DNA of 64,000 nucleotides from Tritrichomonas musculus (Eukaryota > Parabasalia > Tritrichomonadida > Tritrichomonadidae), in NCBI GenBank assembly GCA_039105265.1, contig JAPFFF010000005.1:6867501-6931500 (forward strand), given 5' to 3'. Positions within the stretch are counted from its first letter, which is position 1. The number at the start of each line of letters is the position of its first letter. The position numbers and the translations under genes are program-made. Below the pieces are notes generated by a model. That model was not told the DNA's origin. It saw only the letters and a list, made by a program, of their open reading frames with translations, and searched no databases. This document shows, in pieces, positions 50,039 through 61,200 of this stretch.

Positions 50039-50524
50039 ATGTCAAAACACTTAACAGGCTCAAAACGTTTAGCGGTTATTCAAAGGTGGATAAATGGCCA
50101 TGACGATATAGATTGGGAGGTTTTGCCAACTCGAAAACAAGAAAAGTATATTGTTAAAAAGCGAGAAACACCAATAGAAGAAGAAAATGAAGAGAAAACT
50201 CCAGAAAATGAAGAGAACGAAGTTTTTGAAGAGGAAGAAGAAAAACCCAAAATGCAAAAACAAAAGTCGAAAAAACTCACAAAAAGTCAAGAAATCGATC
50301 CAACGATAAACCTTGAAATCTTAAATCAACTCAAATTATTGGGTGATGAAATCAAAACCAAAAGAGAAAAGAAAGAACAAAAACGATTAATTGAAGATGT
50401 AATCTCAAAGAAAACTCCAGCACCAAAACAAGCACCTCCTCCTCCTCCAATACAAGAAGAAGAATATTATGAACCACCAATTCCAAGACAAAGACGAAAC
50501 AGAATCTTTGATGATATATATTAA
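50039..50524 (+). CDS. Highly charged 161-aa protein before the capsid gene
   Basis: It starts MSKHLTGSKRLAVIQRWING, then carries a long Glu/Lys-rich stretch (EEENEEKTPENEENEVFEEE), a helical part (LEILNQLKLLGDEIKTKREK) and a Pro-rich end (APPPPPIQEEEYYEPPIPRQ). It lies 30 bp after the preceding gene and 17 bp before the capsid gene. It may be a scaffold or cement protein. No family was recognised. Confidence 0.5.
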   Translation: MSKHLTGSKRLAVIQRWINGHDDIDWEVLPTRKQEKYIVKKRETPIEEENEEKTPENEENEVFEEEEEKPKMQKQKSKKLTKSQEIDPTINLEILNQLKLLGDEIKTKREKKEQKRLIEDVISKKTPAPKQAPPPPPIQEEEYYEPPIPRQRRNRIFDDIY

Positions 50525-50541
50525 CTTTTTTTATTCAAGAA

Positions 50542-52216
50542 ATGATTAATCATGAGGTTTATATGAAAACATCAGCTGAAGTATGTTCGCAAATTGCGTC
50601 ATATTTCGATGTTGTAGATAGCTGTATTGCCACTTCTGACACAAACAAACAGTATTCAATTAATCCACTAACATCATATTCGCCTTCACCTCCAATAAAA
50701 CAAGGGTCATATACAAGTGTTATTATTTCTCCAAATACACACAATACAGCTGACATCTATAATGGCTTTATTCTTGCTGATCTAAAAGTGACAATGAATA
50801 TAAATGAAAAGATACCAGATTTGAGTGATATTGGCGGTTATCCATTCAAAAAAATCTGGTTTGGATTCAAAGATGCAAGAGATGCTATTGAAAAATATGA
50901 AATTGAGGCTAACGGAATAACGATATATACACAAAATTTTGGTTGTGAAGAATCGTTATTAACTGCATGTTGTGCAAATGAAACGAGAAAGAGAGCAGAT
51001 GTATACTCAAAGGCAAGACATAAAGATGTATGGAATAATAATTTTGCCACTCGTTGCGGAATAGTAATTAATTGGCCAAAAGATGATTTAACTGCAACAT
51101 TTACGATTCATTTAAAAATGGATTTGCGTAGATTTTTGCCATTATCAAATATAAAATATTTACCAGCTTTTGCAGGAAAACTCGAATTAAGATTATATTT
51201 CTCATGTGCTGGTATGCTTTGTTGACCATGTGGACCATCAAGATCATTACTTGCTCAACCATCTCTTGCAGCTAAATATACTTTTTCTGCGATCACTAAT
51301 GAATTTACACCTGTTGGCGATGATGTTAAAATATGGACTTCAAGTACATCAGCTAATTCATCAGGCCAAGCATTAGGGAAGTCAGATGGAGCTGAAATAT
51401 TAGCATCAGAAACACCATATATTATTTATTCTGGTTTATGAAAATTCCAAGTCTATGAGTATGAAATCACTGAATGCTCATCAATTATTCCATGTTAAGG
51501 CATAAACAATGAGATTTATCAACAATTGGTTCAGCGTTATTCAAATCCACAACACCCACTCACATTTCCAACTCAAACATTGTCATTTTACACCTGCACA
51601 CAAGCATTAAAACAAATCCAAGACAAAACAACAGTCACTGTCACTCCAAAATTTGTTGATTCTATCTTTTGTTTATTCCCTCTTCATCAACGTCATCATA
51701 CATATTTCAAAAATCCACTTTTTAAACATTTCCAATTGAATTGTGGGCGTTATGGCAATATTCCAGCCAAATCTTTTGGAACTGATGGTGAATATCCAGA
51801 ATTCATTGAATTTAGTCAATATGCAATGAATATGAATGGTGAACAAACCGGTTTCAATAAAGAGGTTATCGCTTCATTATGTAATGTAAGTAAACCTTTA
51901 GCCAATATCACAGGTTTATATCCAAACGATAGGACTTCATTCTTTATCGGTTTTGCGACAGAAACAGATGGGACATATCAACAGGGCTTTACAAGTTTAT
52001 CACCAAAACTTCGAAATAATCATCACACAGGAACATGCACAAATAAAAGATCCAAATGATAAAACAGAGAATTATAAAAAGCATTTTTCTCAAATAGTCG
52101 ATACGCCACCAATATTAGGTTTATTAGTTGATGCTTCTATTTCGATTTTAGTGCAGCCCAATGGCATGCCCCCACTGGTTCGAATTGGGAATTATGACAT
52201 TACAACTCCTGAATAA
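50542..52216 (+). pseudogene. MCP: Major capsid protein (double jelly-roll) of P3, broken
   Basis: The N-terminal part includes YSPSPPIKQGSYTSVIISPN and FKDARDAIEKYEIEANGITI, and the C-terminal part NMNGEQTGFNKEVIASLCNV, TSFFIGFATETDGTYQQGFT and SISILVQPNGMPPLVRIGNY. Extent and position fit the Polinton major capsid protein, and the second half matches the P2 piece at 29114-29945. The copy is broken, with roughly three breaks. Confidence 0.75.
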
Positions 52217-52238
52217 AATAGTATTTTTCTTTACTTAA

Positions 52239-52670
52239 ATGGCTAATGATTATAAATCCCCAAATACAGAGATTGTAGGAACAGAAGGAGTTATGTATAA
52301 TGAGAATACAGAAAAAGTGCGATTTGTCAAAAGCAAACATTATAGTAACTTTTCGAACGATAACACTTATGCTGTCACTTTTAATCCAAAGGTCAATTTA
52401 CCACCAACGATAGTTCGAGAAAATTAATCTGTACGACCTCCCCCAACTAATCAGCATACAATAAAAGGACTTCATGAACCACCAGTAAGCTTAACTGACG
52501 GAAAACATTATATTCACCATGGATATGTGAAAAAACCGCCACTTTTGCCTCCTTATCTGAAAAAGCCAGAAGATTTAGCTCGAATACAAGGATTAGCAGA
52601 TGAAAATAATAAAGGATCAACAATATATGGACCTAAACACTCAGTTATAATAAAAAATAATATATATTAA
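52239..52670 (+). pseudogene. Conserved Pro-rich protein after the capsid gene, P3 copy
   Basis: It starts MANDYKSPNTEIVGTEGVMY and contains VTFNPKVNLPPTIV and LLPPYLKKPEDLARIQG, matching the P2 gene at 28734-29168 over its whole length. It has about one break. It follows the capsid gene by about 20 bp, as in P2. Confidence 0.65.
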
Positions 52671-52694
52671 AGAAAATTAATTTTTATTAATTAA

Positions 52695-53288
52695 TTAAAT
52701 TATTGAGCTTATTTTTTTTTTTTTTTTTTGCTCTTTTTCTTCTTTCTTTTCTATTTCTTCTTCTTTTTCTTGTTGCTGCAATTCTTTAAATATTGGTATA
52801 AATTCTTTGATATTCTTATCGAGATCTTTTAATATACAATTGATCGCACCCAATACCATTTCTTTTTCTTCTTTATCTACATCTTTATTTGATCCTTCTG
52901 CTTTTCTTATCAATGACAACAATGCGTTCAAATTATGTATCAGAATTGTTTTGACAGTACTTGTTTTATTGAATTTGTCCGATAATTTTTCTTTCGTTTC
53001 TTCTTTCCTTTCTTCTTCCTCCTCTTCCTCCTCCTCTTCTTCTTCCATTTCTTTATATCTTCTCTCTACTTTTTCCACTATAAATAGCATCTCTATTCGT
53101 CTTTTAACAGTTATTTCTTGGTTTATCAGATTGCAGTATCGAATCATCATGAATGGAATTATCTGTTCTATTTTGTATATCGGGATCTCTTCTGTTTCTT
53201 GTTCAAATATTGCACGGATGTCTTCTATGAGGGGCATGAGCTCTTTTTGGATCTGAGCTAATTCATGTGCTTGTTGTTTGATTGACAT
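52695..53288 (-). CDS. Charged helical protein with poly-Glu tract
   Basis: The 197-aa protein starts MSIKQQAHELAQIQKELMPL and is nearly all helix. A poly-Glu run (about residues 78-90) and a Glu/Lys-rich end (EEEIEKKEEKEQKKKKK) frame two helical segments. It is on the minus strand between two plus-strand genes; in P2 this place holds the unrelated gene at 28314-28709. No family was recognised. Confidence 0.5.
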   Translation of the reverse strand: MSIKQQAHELAQIQKELMPLIEDIRAIFEQETEEIPIYKIEQIIPFMMIRYCNLINQEITVKRRIEMLFIVEKVERRYKEMEEEEEEEEEEEERKEETKEKLSDKFNKTSTVKTILIHNLNALLSLIRKAEGSNKDVDKEEKEMVLGAINCILKDLDKNIKEFIPIFKELQQQEKEEEIEKKEEKEQKKKKKISSII

Positions 53289-53429
53289 TATATAAGTGTG
53301 ATTTGATTATTCTTTCTAAAGTTTTCTTCTTTATTTTTCAATTAAAACTTTAGAATAAATAGCCGGCTACTTATGATAATTCAGAAGTTATTTGGTCCTT
53401 AAAAATTTTAAAGTTTATCTCCAAGACAA

Positions 53430-53936
53430 ATGATCAAGAAGAGAACAAACGCAAATGTATCGCTAGAGCCAACAGCAGCATCGTCATCAACTTCAAATAT
53501 AAATAATAATATCATTATAAATAAACGAGAAGATGGAAAAGAAGAGATTGTGATAACGAGAGACGTGAATGCTCAAATAGAACCGGAAATCAATGAAACA
53601 GACGCAAAAAGTGTGATTTTAGAAACATATGCTCAAATACTTTTAAATGAAAATAAGGTGCTTTTAAGCAATTTAATCTCTAAGCATTCTAATATTGTCC
53701 CTAAAGAGTGCTTAGAAGAAATCATAAAAGCAATTCTCAAAGTCACAGAAGTCGAAGTACATCTTGATGAAGATATTGGCTGTTGTGCGGGAAAAGCAAA
53801 CCCAATTCGAAGAATAGAAGCCATTAAAATACTCAAAGAGAACGGTGAAATCATCACTGACTTCAAACAAGTCTATAATAAAGAATATAATGAATTAGTA
53901 AACAATTATCACTTATGTTTAAAGTTTTGCATTTAA
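53430..53936 (+). CDS. Conserved small Polinton protein, full length in P3
   Basis: The 168-aa protein starts MIKKRTNANVSLEPTAASSS and contains SNINNNIIINKREDGKEEIV, a helical middle (KSVILETYAQILLNENKVLL) and the conserved C-terminal domain with EDIGCCAGKANPIRRIEAIK and VYNKEYNELVNNYHLCLKF. It corresponds to 1-225 (P1) and 27720-28241 (P2). This is the only complete copy in the window and looks whole. Function unknown. Confidence 0.7.
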   Translation: MIKKRTNANVSLEPTAASSSTSNINNNIIINKREDGKEEIVITRDVNAQIEPEINETDAKSVILETYAQILLNENKVLLSNLISKHSNIVPKECLEEIIKAILKVTEVEVHLDEDIGCCAGKANPIRRIEAIKILKENGEIITDFKQVYNKEYNELVNNYHLCLKFCI

Positions 53937-53960
53937 ATGTTTATTAATTAATTAATTAAG

Positions 53961-55721
53961 CTATTTATTTTTATTTTTGAATAGCTCAATCATCTCATTC
54001 TTGAGCTGATAGCATTCTTCTTGTGAGCCGATTATCCTGATTTCTCGGCAGTACTTAAGAACATTGATTCTAAACTTTTGCTGTGTTCCTGGTGCATAAC
54101 CGATCTCTGTACACCACATTTTATATGTCTCAAAGACGTTTTTTCGTGGAAAACCCTTTTTGAACTGAATCAGATTCTTCTGAATGAACGTGAAATAAGG
54201 GTTCTTGAAAAAATTAATGATATCAGTCTTTTCATTCGTGAGAGGAATCACATTTGGATCAAGGAGAGATATATCATGATAACCAAAGAACGAGAGAAGA
54301 TTCGAATAGAACTCTGGAGTGAACGATCGATATAATTGGCTAAAATACGCGTGATATCCTCGTTTCTCTGATGATGCCTCCATAACTAAAAATCTTCTAT
54401 CATCAGCTTCGATTTTTAGTGGAGCAAAGTTGTTTGAGAGAAAGATAAAGTTTGCCACGTTCTGCTGAGTGAAGACATCATGGAACTTTTTGTGGATGTC
54501 GATTGAATCTTCTGTTATCAATATCTTCGACATTTCAGGGTCATATTTCTTATTATTGATAAAACTTTTCACTTCATTGCAAATGGGGAGCATCTTGTAC
54601 ATGATGCTGCTGTTAAAATCGCCTGTAATGTGTTCAAGTTTGCAATTCTTATTTGCATATGAACCAAACAAATTGCAAATGGTGTCAGTGAATGTGTTCT
54701 TCCCTGTGCCTTGTATTCCTGTGATTATTATCGATGTCTTTGTCTTCTGGCCAACTTTCTGCACAATGAATGATATCCAATTGATAACGTATTCATAGAT
54801 TTCGTGTCTTTTGTTGCAAATCATTTGATCTATATGAGTTAAGAATGGCTGAATCAATTCCATCTTGATTTCTCTTTGAGGCACAGGGAAATATTCAAAT
54901 CCTTGAAAGAAAGTGAACGCATTCTCTCTCCCAGGAAAGAATGTTAATTGTTCATACATAATAAAGTTCTTATTCTTTCCTGTATTTAAGATTTTGTCAG
55001 CTGTAACTTTTCCAACATTAATCGTCATTAATTTGTGCTTGAGTTGTTGTGCTGTTGTCATCACTAATTGTGCTCGTCTATAGGATGGATCTCTCACTTT
55101 CATCAAGATTAATGGAGGAGTGATGTCTTTTTGACAAATCTCTTTCTTAAGATCTGTCATGAATTCCCCTACTCTTATAATTGAACGGTCATTTATTGTG
55201 CTGACATAATTCTTCTTTCTTATGCTCGTTAATGTGAAATCATTGTGTGTTTCAATGTGTGCACTGTCGTCTATTTTATTTCTGAAATAAGTTTCGAGCA
55301 TATTGAGTCTTTGCCTTTGAAGAAGACAATTTAGAAAAGAGAACAGCCACTCATTGCTCATTATTGGAAGATTATTTGTCCATCGATCAGTTATAAAAGC
55401 AGGATCATTTTCTTGTCTTTGACACCACCATTCTTTCACTATTCCAATAATAAAATCAAAAGTGTATGGTGCATAATTAGCAGAATCATAAATGAACCGT
55501 AGATTAAATTCGATTGGAGCGATTAGTGAATAGAGGGCTAAAATGTCTTCCCTTTTGAGCTTGATTGGACTATTGTTAACCTCAAGATCGTTATCTTTGA
55601 TATCTGGTTCATAAGAACTGAAAACGTTTTCGATTATAATTTGGTTTTCTGTTGGGTCCGTGTACAAAAAAGGATCGATATCTTCTTCTTCGGTTAAATC
55701 GATAATTTGTGGATTTAACAT
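53961..55721 (-). CDS. SF3-type (D5-like) helicase of P3
   Basis: The 586-aa protein has Walker A GIQGTGKNTF at about residues 335-344, a Walker B-like LPICNEVKSF at about 378-387, motif C FIFLSNN at about 425-431 and an Arg pair in DDRRF soon after. This order is that of superfamily 3 replicative helicases of the D5/DUF5906 group. The N-terminal half could be a divergent primase-like part but has no clear motif. The gene looks whole. It lies convergent with the conserved gene at 53430 and divergent from the bZIP-like fragment at 55752. In P1 and P2 this slot holds the 123-aa gene. Confidence 0.8.
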   Translation of the reverse strand: MLNPQIIDLTEEEDIDPFLYTDPTENQIIIENVFSSYEPDIKDNDLEVNNSPIKLKREDILALYSLIAPIEFNLRFIYDSANYAPYTFDFIIGIVKEWWCQRQENDPAFITDRWTNNLPIMSNEWLFSFLNCLLQRQRLNMLETYFRNKIDDSAHIETHNDFTLTSIRKKNYVSTINDRSIIRVGEFMTDLKKEICQKDITPPLILMKVRDPSYRRAQLVMTTAQQLKHKLMTINVGKVTADKILNTGKNKNFIMYEQLTFFPGRENAFTFFQGFEYFPVPQREIKMELIQPFLTHIDQMICNKRHEIYEYVINWISFIVQKVGQKTKTSIIITGIQGTGKNTFTDTICNLFGSYANKNCKLEHITGDFNSSIMYKMLPICNEVKSFINNKKYDPEMSKILITEDSIDIHKKFHDVFTQQNVANFIFLSNNFAPLKIEADDRRFLVMEASSEKRGYHAYFSQLYRSFTPEFYSNLLSFFGYHDISLLDPNVIPLTNEKTDIINFFKNPYFTFIQKNLIQFKKGFPRKNVFETYKMWCTEIGYAPGTQQKFRINVLKYCREIRIIGSQEECYQLKNEMIELFKNKNK

Positions 55722-55751
55722 TTTAATGGGTGATGAGATTTTATCATTTTA

Positions 55752-55871
55752 ATGGCCAGACGACTCAATTTTTCAGAATTTAATGAAACAGATATTATAA
55801 GGTCTTCAGAAAAATGGCTTGGCAAATTGCCCAGCGAAAGTATTCAAATTCGTTTGGTAGTCGAATTTTGA
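55752..55871 (+). pseudogene. N-terminal piece related to the bZIP-like protein
   Basis: MARRLNFSEFNETDIIRSSE parallels MSQNLDLGEFKETAIIKKLK of the gene at 727: L(N/D)(F/L).EF.ET.II is shared. Only about 39 codons are open and no basic region follows, so this is a short relic. Its position, strand and divergent neighbour match P1. Confidence 0.45.
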
Positions 55872-55890
55872 ATCATTTTTCAAAAAGTAT

Positions 55891-55963
55891 TCAATTATTT
55901 TTCTTTCAAAGTGCCAAGCGAAAGTATTCAATTATTTTTCTTTCAAAGTGCCAAGCGAAAAAA
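55891..55963. repeat. 37-bp direct repeat, about two units
   Basis: TCAATTATTTTTCTTTCAAA GTGCCAAGCGAAAGTAT stands twice in tandem, with a partial third unit upstream near 55828 (CCCAGCGAAAGTATTCAA). It is placed like the 19-bp array of P1 but has a different sequence. Confidence 0.8.
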
Positions 55964-56058
55964 AAAAAGAAAGCATTTAATATTTTAGTTAGTATGTTTA
56001 TTTATAAAGTTTTGCATAAACAGTTTTCCATTTTGCAGCTGACATATATCTATCTTTT

Positions 56059-56285
56059 TTAAATAACAATAATATTTCTTTTTTTTTGACCTAAACCGAT
56101 ATTTGTTAACTTCTTATTGAAAAAATTATTATACTTGTCTCTTAAATCGGATGCTTTGTAATTATCATATTTCAATGAACGATAGAATTTTTGGAACTTA
56201 TCATCTATTTGTATTTTTATTTTCTCAGGTATAGGTGTTTTTTTGATTATTTCAAACTTTGAGGGCTCTCCATCCGGACTAGACG
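56059..56285 (-). pseudogene. Relative of the 141-aa Polinton protein, incomplete
   Basis: On the minus strand an open stretch without ATG reads GEPSKFEIIKKTPIPEKIKI, KFQKFYRSLKYDNYKASDLR, DKYNNFFNKKLTNIGLGQKK. It lines up with YDEWFDNLEKDCYPARDIVN and LYNMFFGHELSITRLGFG of the gene at 1287-1712. Only the C-terminal half is present; the proposed P3 end lies at its 5' side. Confidence 0.45.
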
Positions 56286-56294
56286 TATATAACT

Positions 56295-57495
56295 TACGTT
56301 AAATTAACCAGCATGCTTATATCTTAAGCTCCTGGGTCCTAAATTTGTGAGATCTTCTGCAGAGATTTCACAATTTAGGCTTCAGGTTTGCAACTTCAAT
56401 TTCATCATTGCGATAAAAACTTTACTGAATACAATTTGCAGATGGTAAAATGATATTTATTGCAATCCATAAGCCGATAATTGCCATTTTAAGCATAAGA
56501 TGCCAATATACCTTTTAATTTAAATAATTTATACACATAGATTTAATATGTTAAAAAAATTTATCAGCATTTGCTGTCTTCCTCATTAAGAAACTCGATA
56601 GAATCTTGCTATACAAGACTTTTCGGCTTAGTTGAAGGCGTTTTAGCTTTCTTTTTAATTGGTATTACATTTTGAGGAGCTGAATCATTATCTGGAGCAG
56701 CAGCGACAACAATAATAAATGCTAAATTGAACCTTGTTTATGAGGGCTCCGTTTATGTTGTTCTTCTTACTGGACAGTACCTCATGGATCTTGCCCTTAA
56801 CGATGCCTGATTAGGATGCTAAACATGAAGCTTGTAAAAATAAAATACAAAAAATTATCTTTATTACAATTATAATTGAAAATATCGACACCCCACCCCC
56901 ATTTTATACAAATGATAAGGTTAAATAACCTTTACTTTTTGTACAAACCATGGTATACAACCTAACGATCAAAAAGTACCATTGTATGTACCATGGTACT
57001 TTCAATTCAATTTTTGAATATATCTATTTTTTCGTATCTTGGCTTTTAAATAATAAATAACAATAACTTTAATAAACTAATAAATAATAATAATTTGCAT
57101 AAACAAAAATACATTTTTATTTAATGAAACATGCTTCTTATATTTTTTATTGAAAAAACGATCAAAAAAAATTTTTTTTCAGTTAAAAATTTTAAAGATT
57201 ATTGTTATAATTTCAACTCGAAAACAAATGATCAAACAATAATGAATTATCAGAAATAAACAACATGCGAATACCAATCAATTGCATTGAGAATTTTTGA
57301 GGAATTAAGTAAAGAAAACTCAATATTCATCATAAATATCTTTTTTTGTCCCATCACTCAAAATATCATTATAAATGTTACTGATTTTATAAATTATAAA
57401 ATAATTTTTTGGTTTTTTTTGTCTAAAAAATATAAATACACCCTTTTTTTTACAATTTTAAAAAAGTTACGTTAAAAATCCGTTAATAAAAAATG
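56295..57495. other. AT-rich intergenic region with a weak coding relic
   Basis: A hairpin with arms CCTAAATTTGTGA and TCACAATTTAGG lies at about 56338-56378. On the minus strand at about 56590-56820, GKIHEVLSSKKNNINGALIN and, in another frame, NDSAPQNVIPIKKKAKTPST read like pieces of a decayed gene of unknown family. Near 56949 and 56990 two CCATGGTA palindromes stand about 40 bp apart. The rest is A/T-rich. Confidence 0.4.
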
Positions 57496-57497
57496 TA

Positions 57498-57823
57498 TAG
57501 TCTAGAGTAAAACCCCCCTACCAAATGGAAAACCCCCCTACCAAATCTCTATATAAAGGAGTTAGAATCATAATATCATATATACATATAGATAAAATGT
57601 TCATTTGATAAAATAATTATTATTATTTAAAAAATGTTTATTTTATATTTAGATATTAGTATTTAAAAATGCAATCTATTCAATTTTTTTATCGAAAAAT
57701 TGAATAGAAAATGGTAGGTGGGTTTTCCACCAACGTACTTTTTGCCACCATTAAAGGCCAAAAATAGGTGAATAAAAATGGTAGGGGGGTTTTCCATTGG
57801 TAGGGGGGTTTTCCAGTAGACTA
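57498..57823. mobile_element. 326-bp MITE with tandem CCCCCCTACC boxes at both ends
   Basis: The left end TAGTCTAGAGTAAAACCCCC and the right end (inverse) TAGTCTACTGGAAAACCCCC are inverted repeats of about 45 bp. GGAAAACCCCCCTACCA is doubled at each end. TA stands on both sides (57496-57497 and 57824-57825). The centre has an imperfect palindrome (ATTCAATTTTTTTATCG). Non-coding; probably moved by a Tc1/mariner-type enzyme. Confidence 0.87.
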
Positions 57824-57825
57824 TA

Positions 57826-58248
57826 ATGTAAAAAAAGTAAAGGTTAAGGTTAAACAAATAAAAAAAAAAAATTTGTAATTTGATATTATAAACAATTTTC
57901 ATTAATAGCAATGTCAAAAAAATAATATTTATATTCATATATATTTATTTTTTATTTATTTATTTTCTTTATAGAATAAAATAATTTTAGTTTATTTAGA
58001 ATAAAATATTCCGATCAATTCAAGTTTTTCAATTGTTGAATGACTGTTTTGTGAAATTTATTTACAAATTAAAAGTTTTCAAGTATTGAATATTTTTTTA
58101 AAAAATAACATACAAAGTTAAACAAAAATAAAAAATATAAGACATTTATCTTATTATAAAAAAATATTATTATTTCTAAAAATGGTCGGTTTAACACAAA
58201 AAGTAATTGTCATTTCACTAATTTATCAAAAAGTATTTAAATTTTTTG
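57826..58248. other. AT-rich upstream region of the giant coiled-coil gene
   Basis: No gene is seen. ATTTCACTAAT near 58213-58219 contains TCACTA, a good match to the trichomonad initiator, about 35 bp before the ATG at 58249. Confidence 0.5.
58215..58220 (+). promoter_or_regulatory. Initiator-like TCACTA before the giant gene
   Basis: TCACTA (TCAYTW) stands about 30 bp upstream of the ATG at 58249. A second TCATTT lies a few bases before it. Short leaders of this kind are normal in trichomonads. Confidence 0.45.
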
Positions 58249-61200
58249 ATGAGTAGCCCTGAAGGAGATCAACTCTCCAACGAGCAAATTCTTGCACGCT
58301 TGGAAAAAATTGAACAACAAATACAAGGAGAAAAAGGTATCGAAAATAATATCAATCAAGTTATTGAAAATCAGACCAATATCGAAGGCAAAATGACTGA
58401 ACTTAATAATTACGCTCATACCGAAAATATGAAATTATGGGAGTATGTTAAAAACTTGCAAAAGAAAATTGAAAAATCAAGCAGTAATGATAGTGATCTT
58501 GATGAAATCTATGAACGTTTGGAAAAACTTGAAGAAAATGGAACTCAAGGATCAACAACAATAAATAATACCGAAATAAATGAAATTAAGCAACAAATAA
58601 ATGAAGTTAAGCAACAAATTCAAAGCAATCAAGTTACTGTATCACAACAAGGTTCAAGCAACAATATTGATTTTATTCTTAGTGATATTAAATGCATTAA
58701 GTATGAATTAAGAAAACTTAAAGAAAGCAATGCTCAAAATAGAGCAATAACTTCAATGCCTGATGATTTTGTTGAGAGAGCTACACCCCAATATTCTTCA
58801 GATATGGAAAAAATTAATAGATCATTAAGATGCTTAAAATTTGAAGTTAAAAAGCTCAAGGAGAAACCAATTTCTGCACCTCAAACAACTGGAGCAGTTC
58901 AAGAACGTTCAATTCCAGTAATAAATGATCGCGATGATTTTGAACTAAACGAACTCAAAAAACAATATAATAATTTACAAGAACAGTTGAATGTATTAAG
59001 TACAGTTACACCTGAAGAATTAGATAAATTTAGAAAAGATTCAAAAAGTATTAAATGCTTGAAATATGAAGTTAAATTACTTCGTAAAAATTTGAATAAT
59101 GGAAAGAATGATGAATACAATTCTTTAAGAAATGATTTCAATCAACTTCAAGATGAACATACTAAGATCAACCGTGAATTGAACTGTGTTAAATATGAAG
59201 TCAAACGACTCAAGGCACGTCCAGTTGCTGAACCAGCTCCAGTTGAAGAACGCGCCGCTCCAGCTCCAGTTGAAATCCCAGATGATCTTCTTGAACGCTT
59301 ATCCAATGCTGAGAAAGCAGCCAATGATGCTAACAATGGAGTTAACCAACTTCGTGGTGAAAATTCAAACATTAAACATGAATTGAATTGTATGAAATAT
59401 GAAGTTAAGAAACTCAAAGCACGTCCAATTGCTCGTGCTTCTTCAGCCAAACCATCCAATGAAGGTGAAGAAGCAGCACCAGCTGCAATTCCAGATGAAC
59501 TTTATGATGACATTCAGAAAGCTCAAGATTCTGCCAACAAAGCTAACAGCAAATCAGACAAACTTAAAGCTGAGAACGACAAACTTAAACAAGACTTGAA
59601 ATGTCTGAAATATGAAGTTAAGAAACTCAAAGAACGTCCAATTGCTGAAGCACCTACGGCAGCTCCAGTTGAAGAACGTGCCGCTCCAGCTCCAGCTGAA
59701 ATTCCAGATGATCTTCTTGAACGCTTATCCAATGCTGAGAAAGCAGCCAATGATGCAAATAACAAAGCAGATTCAGTTCGAAATGATTTCAATCAACTTC
59801 AAGATGAACATACTAAGATCAACCGTGAATTGAACTGTGTTAAATATGAAGTCAAACGACTCAAGGCACGTCCAGTTGCTGAACCAGCTCCAGTTGAAGA
59901 ACGCGCCGCTCCAGCTCCAGTTGAAATCCCAGATGATCTTCTTGAACGCTTATCCAATGCTGAGAAAGCAGCCAATGATGCTAACAATGGAGTTAACCAA
60001 CTTCGTGGTGAAAATTCAAACATTAAACATGAATTGAATTGTATGAAATATGAAGTTAAGAAACTCAAAGCACGTCCAATTGCTCGTGCTTCTTCAGCCA
60101 AACCATCCAATGAAGGTGAAGAAGCAGCACCAGTTGCAATTCCAGATGAACTTTATGATGACATTCAGAAAGCTCAAGATTCTGCCAACAAAGCTAACAG
60201 CAAATCAGACAAACTTAAAGCTGAGAACGACAAACTTAAACAAGACTTGAAATGTCTGAAATATGAAGTTAAGAAACTCAAAGAACGTCCAATTGCTGAA
60301 GCACCTACGGCAGCTCCAGTTGAAGAACGCGCCGCTCCAGCTCCAACTGAAATTCCAGATGATCTTCTTGAACGTTTGTCAAATACCGAAAAGAATGCTA
60401 AAGAGGCTAAAAAGAAATCCGATTCTACCAAAGCCTCTTTAGAAGCTGAAATTAATAGAATTAATGATATTAATAATAATCTTAATAGATTACTTTCCCA
60501 ATTCGATTCTTTACCTAATGATATAAAATGTCTGAAATATGAAGTTAAGAAACTCAAAGAACGTCCAATTGCTGAAGCACCTTCAACAGCTCCAGTTGAA
60601 GAACGTGCCGCTCCAGCTCCAGCTGAAATTCCAGATGATCTTCTTGAACGCTTATCCAATGCTGAGAAAGCAGCCAATGATGCAAATAACAAAGCAGATT
60701 CAGTTCGAAATGATTTCAATCAACTTCAAGATGAACATACTAAGATCAACCGTGAATTGAACTGTGTTAAATATGAAGTCAAACGACTCAAGGCACGTCC
60801 AGTTGCTGAACCAGCTCCAGTTGAAGAACGCGCCGCTCCAGCTCCAGTTGAAATCCCAGATGATCTTCTTGAACGCTTATCCAATGCTGAGAAAGCAGCC
60901 AATGATGCTAACAATGGAGTTAACCAACTTCGTGGTGAAAATTCAAACATTAAACATGAATTGAATTGTATGAAATATGAAGTTAAGAAACTCAAAGCAC
61001 GTCCAATTGCTCGTGCTTCTTCAGCCAAACCATCCAATGAAGGTGAAGAAGCAGCACCAGCTGCAATTCCAGATGAACTTTATGATGACATTCAGAAAGC
61101 TCAAGATTCTGCCAACAAAGCTAACAGCAAATCAGACAAACTTAAAGCTGAGAACGACAAACTTAAACAAGACTTGAAATGTCTGAAATATGAAGTTAAG

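Larger units (their letters stand above)
38458..56294 (+). mobile_element. Polinton copy P3 with nested insertions
   Basis: Parts in order are: Rep-like nuclease, HNH endonuclease, a Ser-rich protein, adenain-like protease, small gene, minor-capsid candidate, integrase, packaging ATPase (split), two small virion-like genes, major capsid protein, a Pro-rich gene, a charged gene, the gene homologous to 1-225, SF3 helicase, a bZIP-like fragment and a relative of 1287-1712. The proposed left end is AGTAGTATACGTTAGG; the proposed right end reads inward AGTTATATACGTCTAG. Both start with AG, but no 6-bp target duplication was found, so the limits are uncertain and the right side may be cut short. 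Removing the nested transposon leaves about 12.2 kb. The copy is broken in several genes and older than P1. Confidence 0.72.

Noticed and set aside
56295-56850. Host gene on the minus strand
   Set aside because: Readable phrases fall in different frames with several stops and no recognisable family; noted only as a weak relic.
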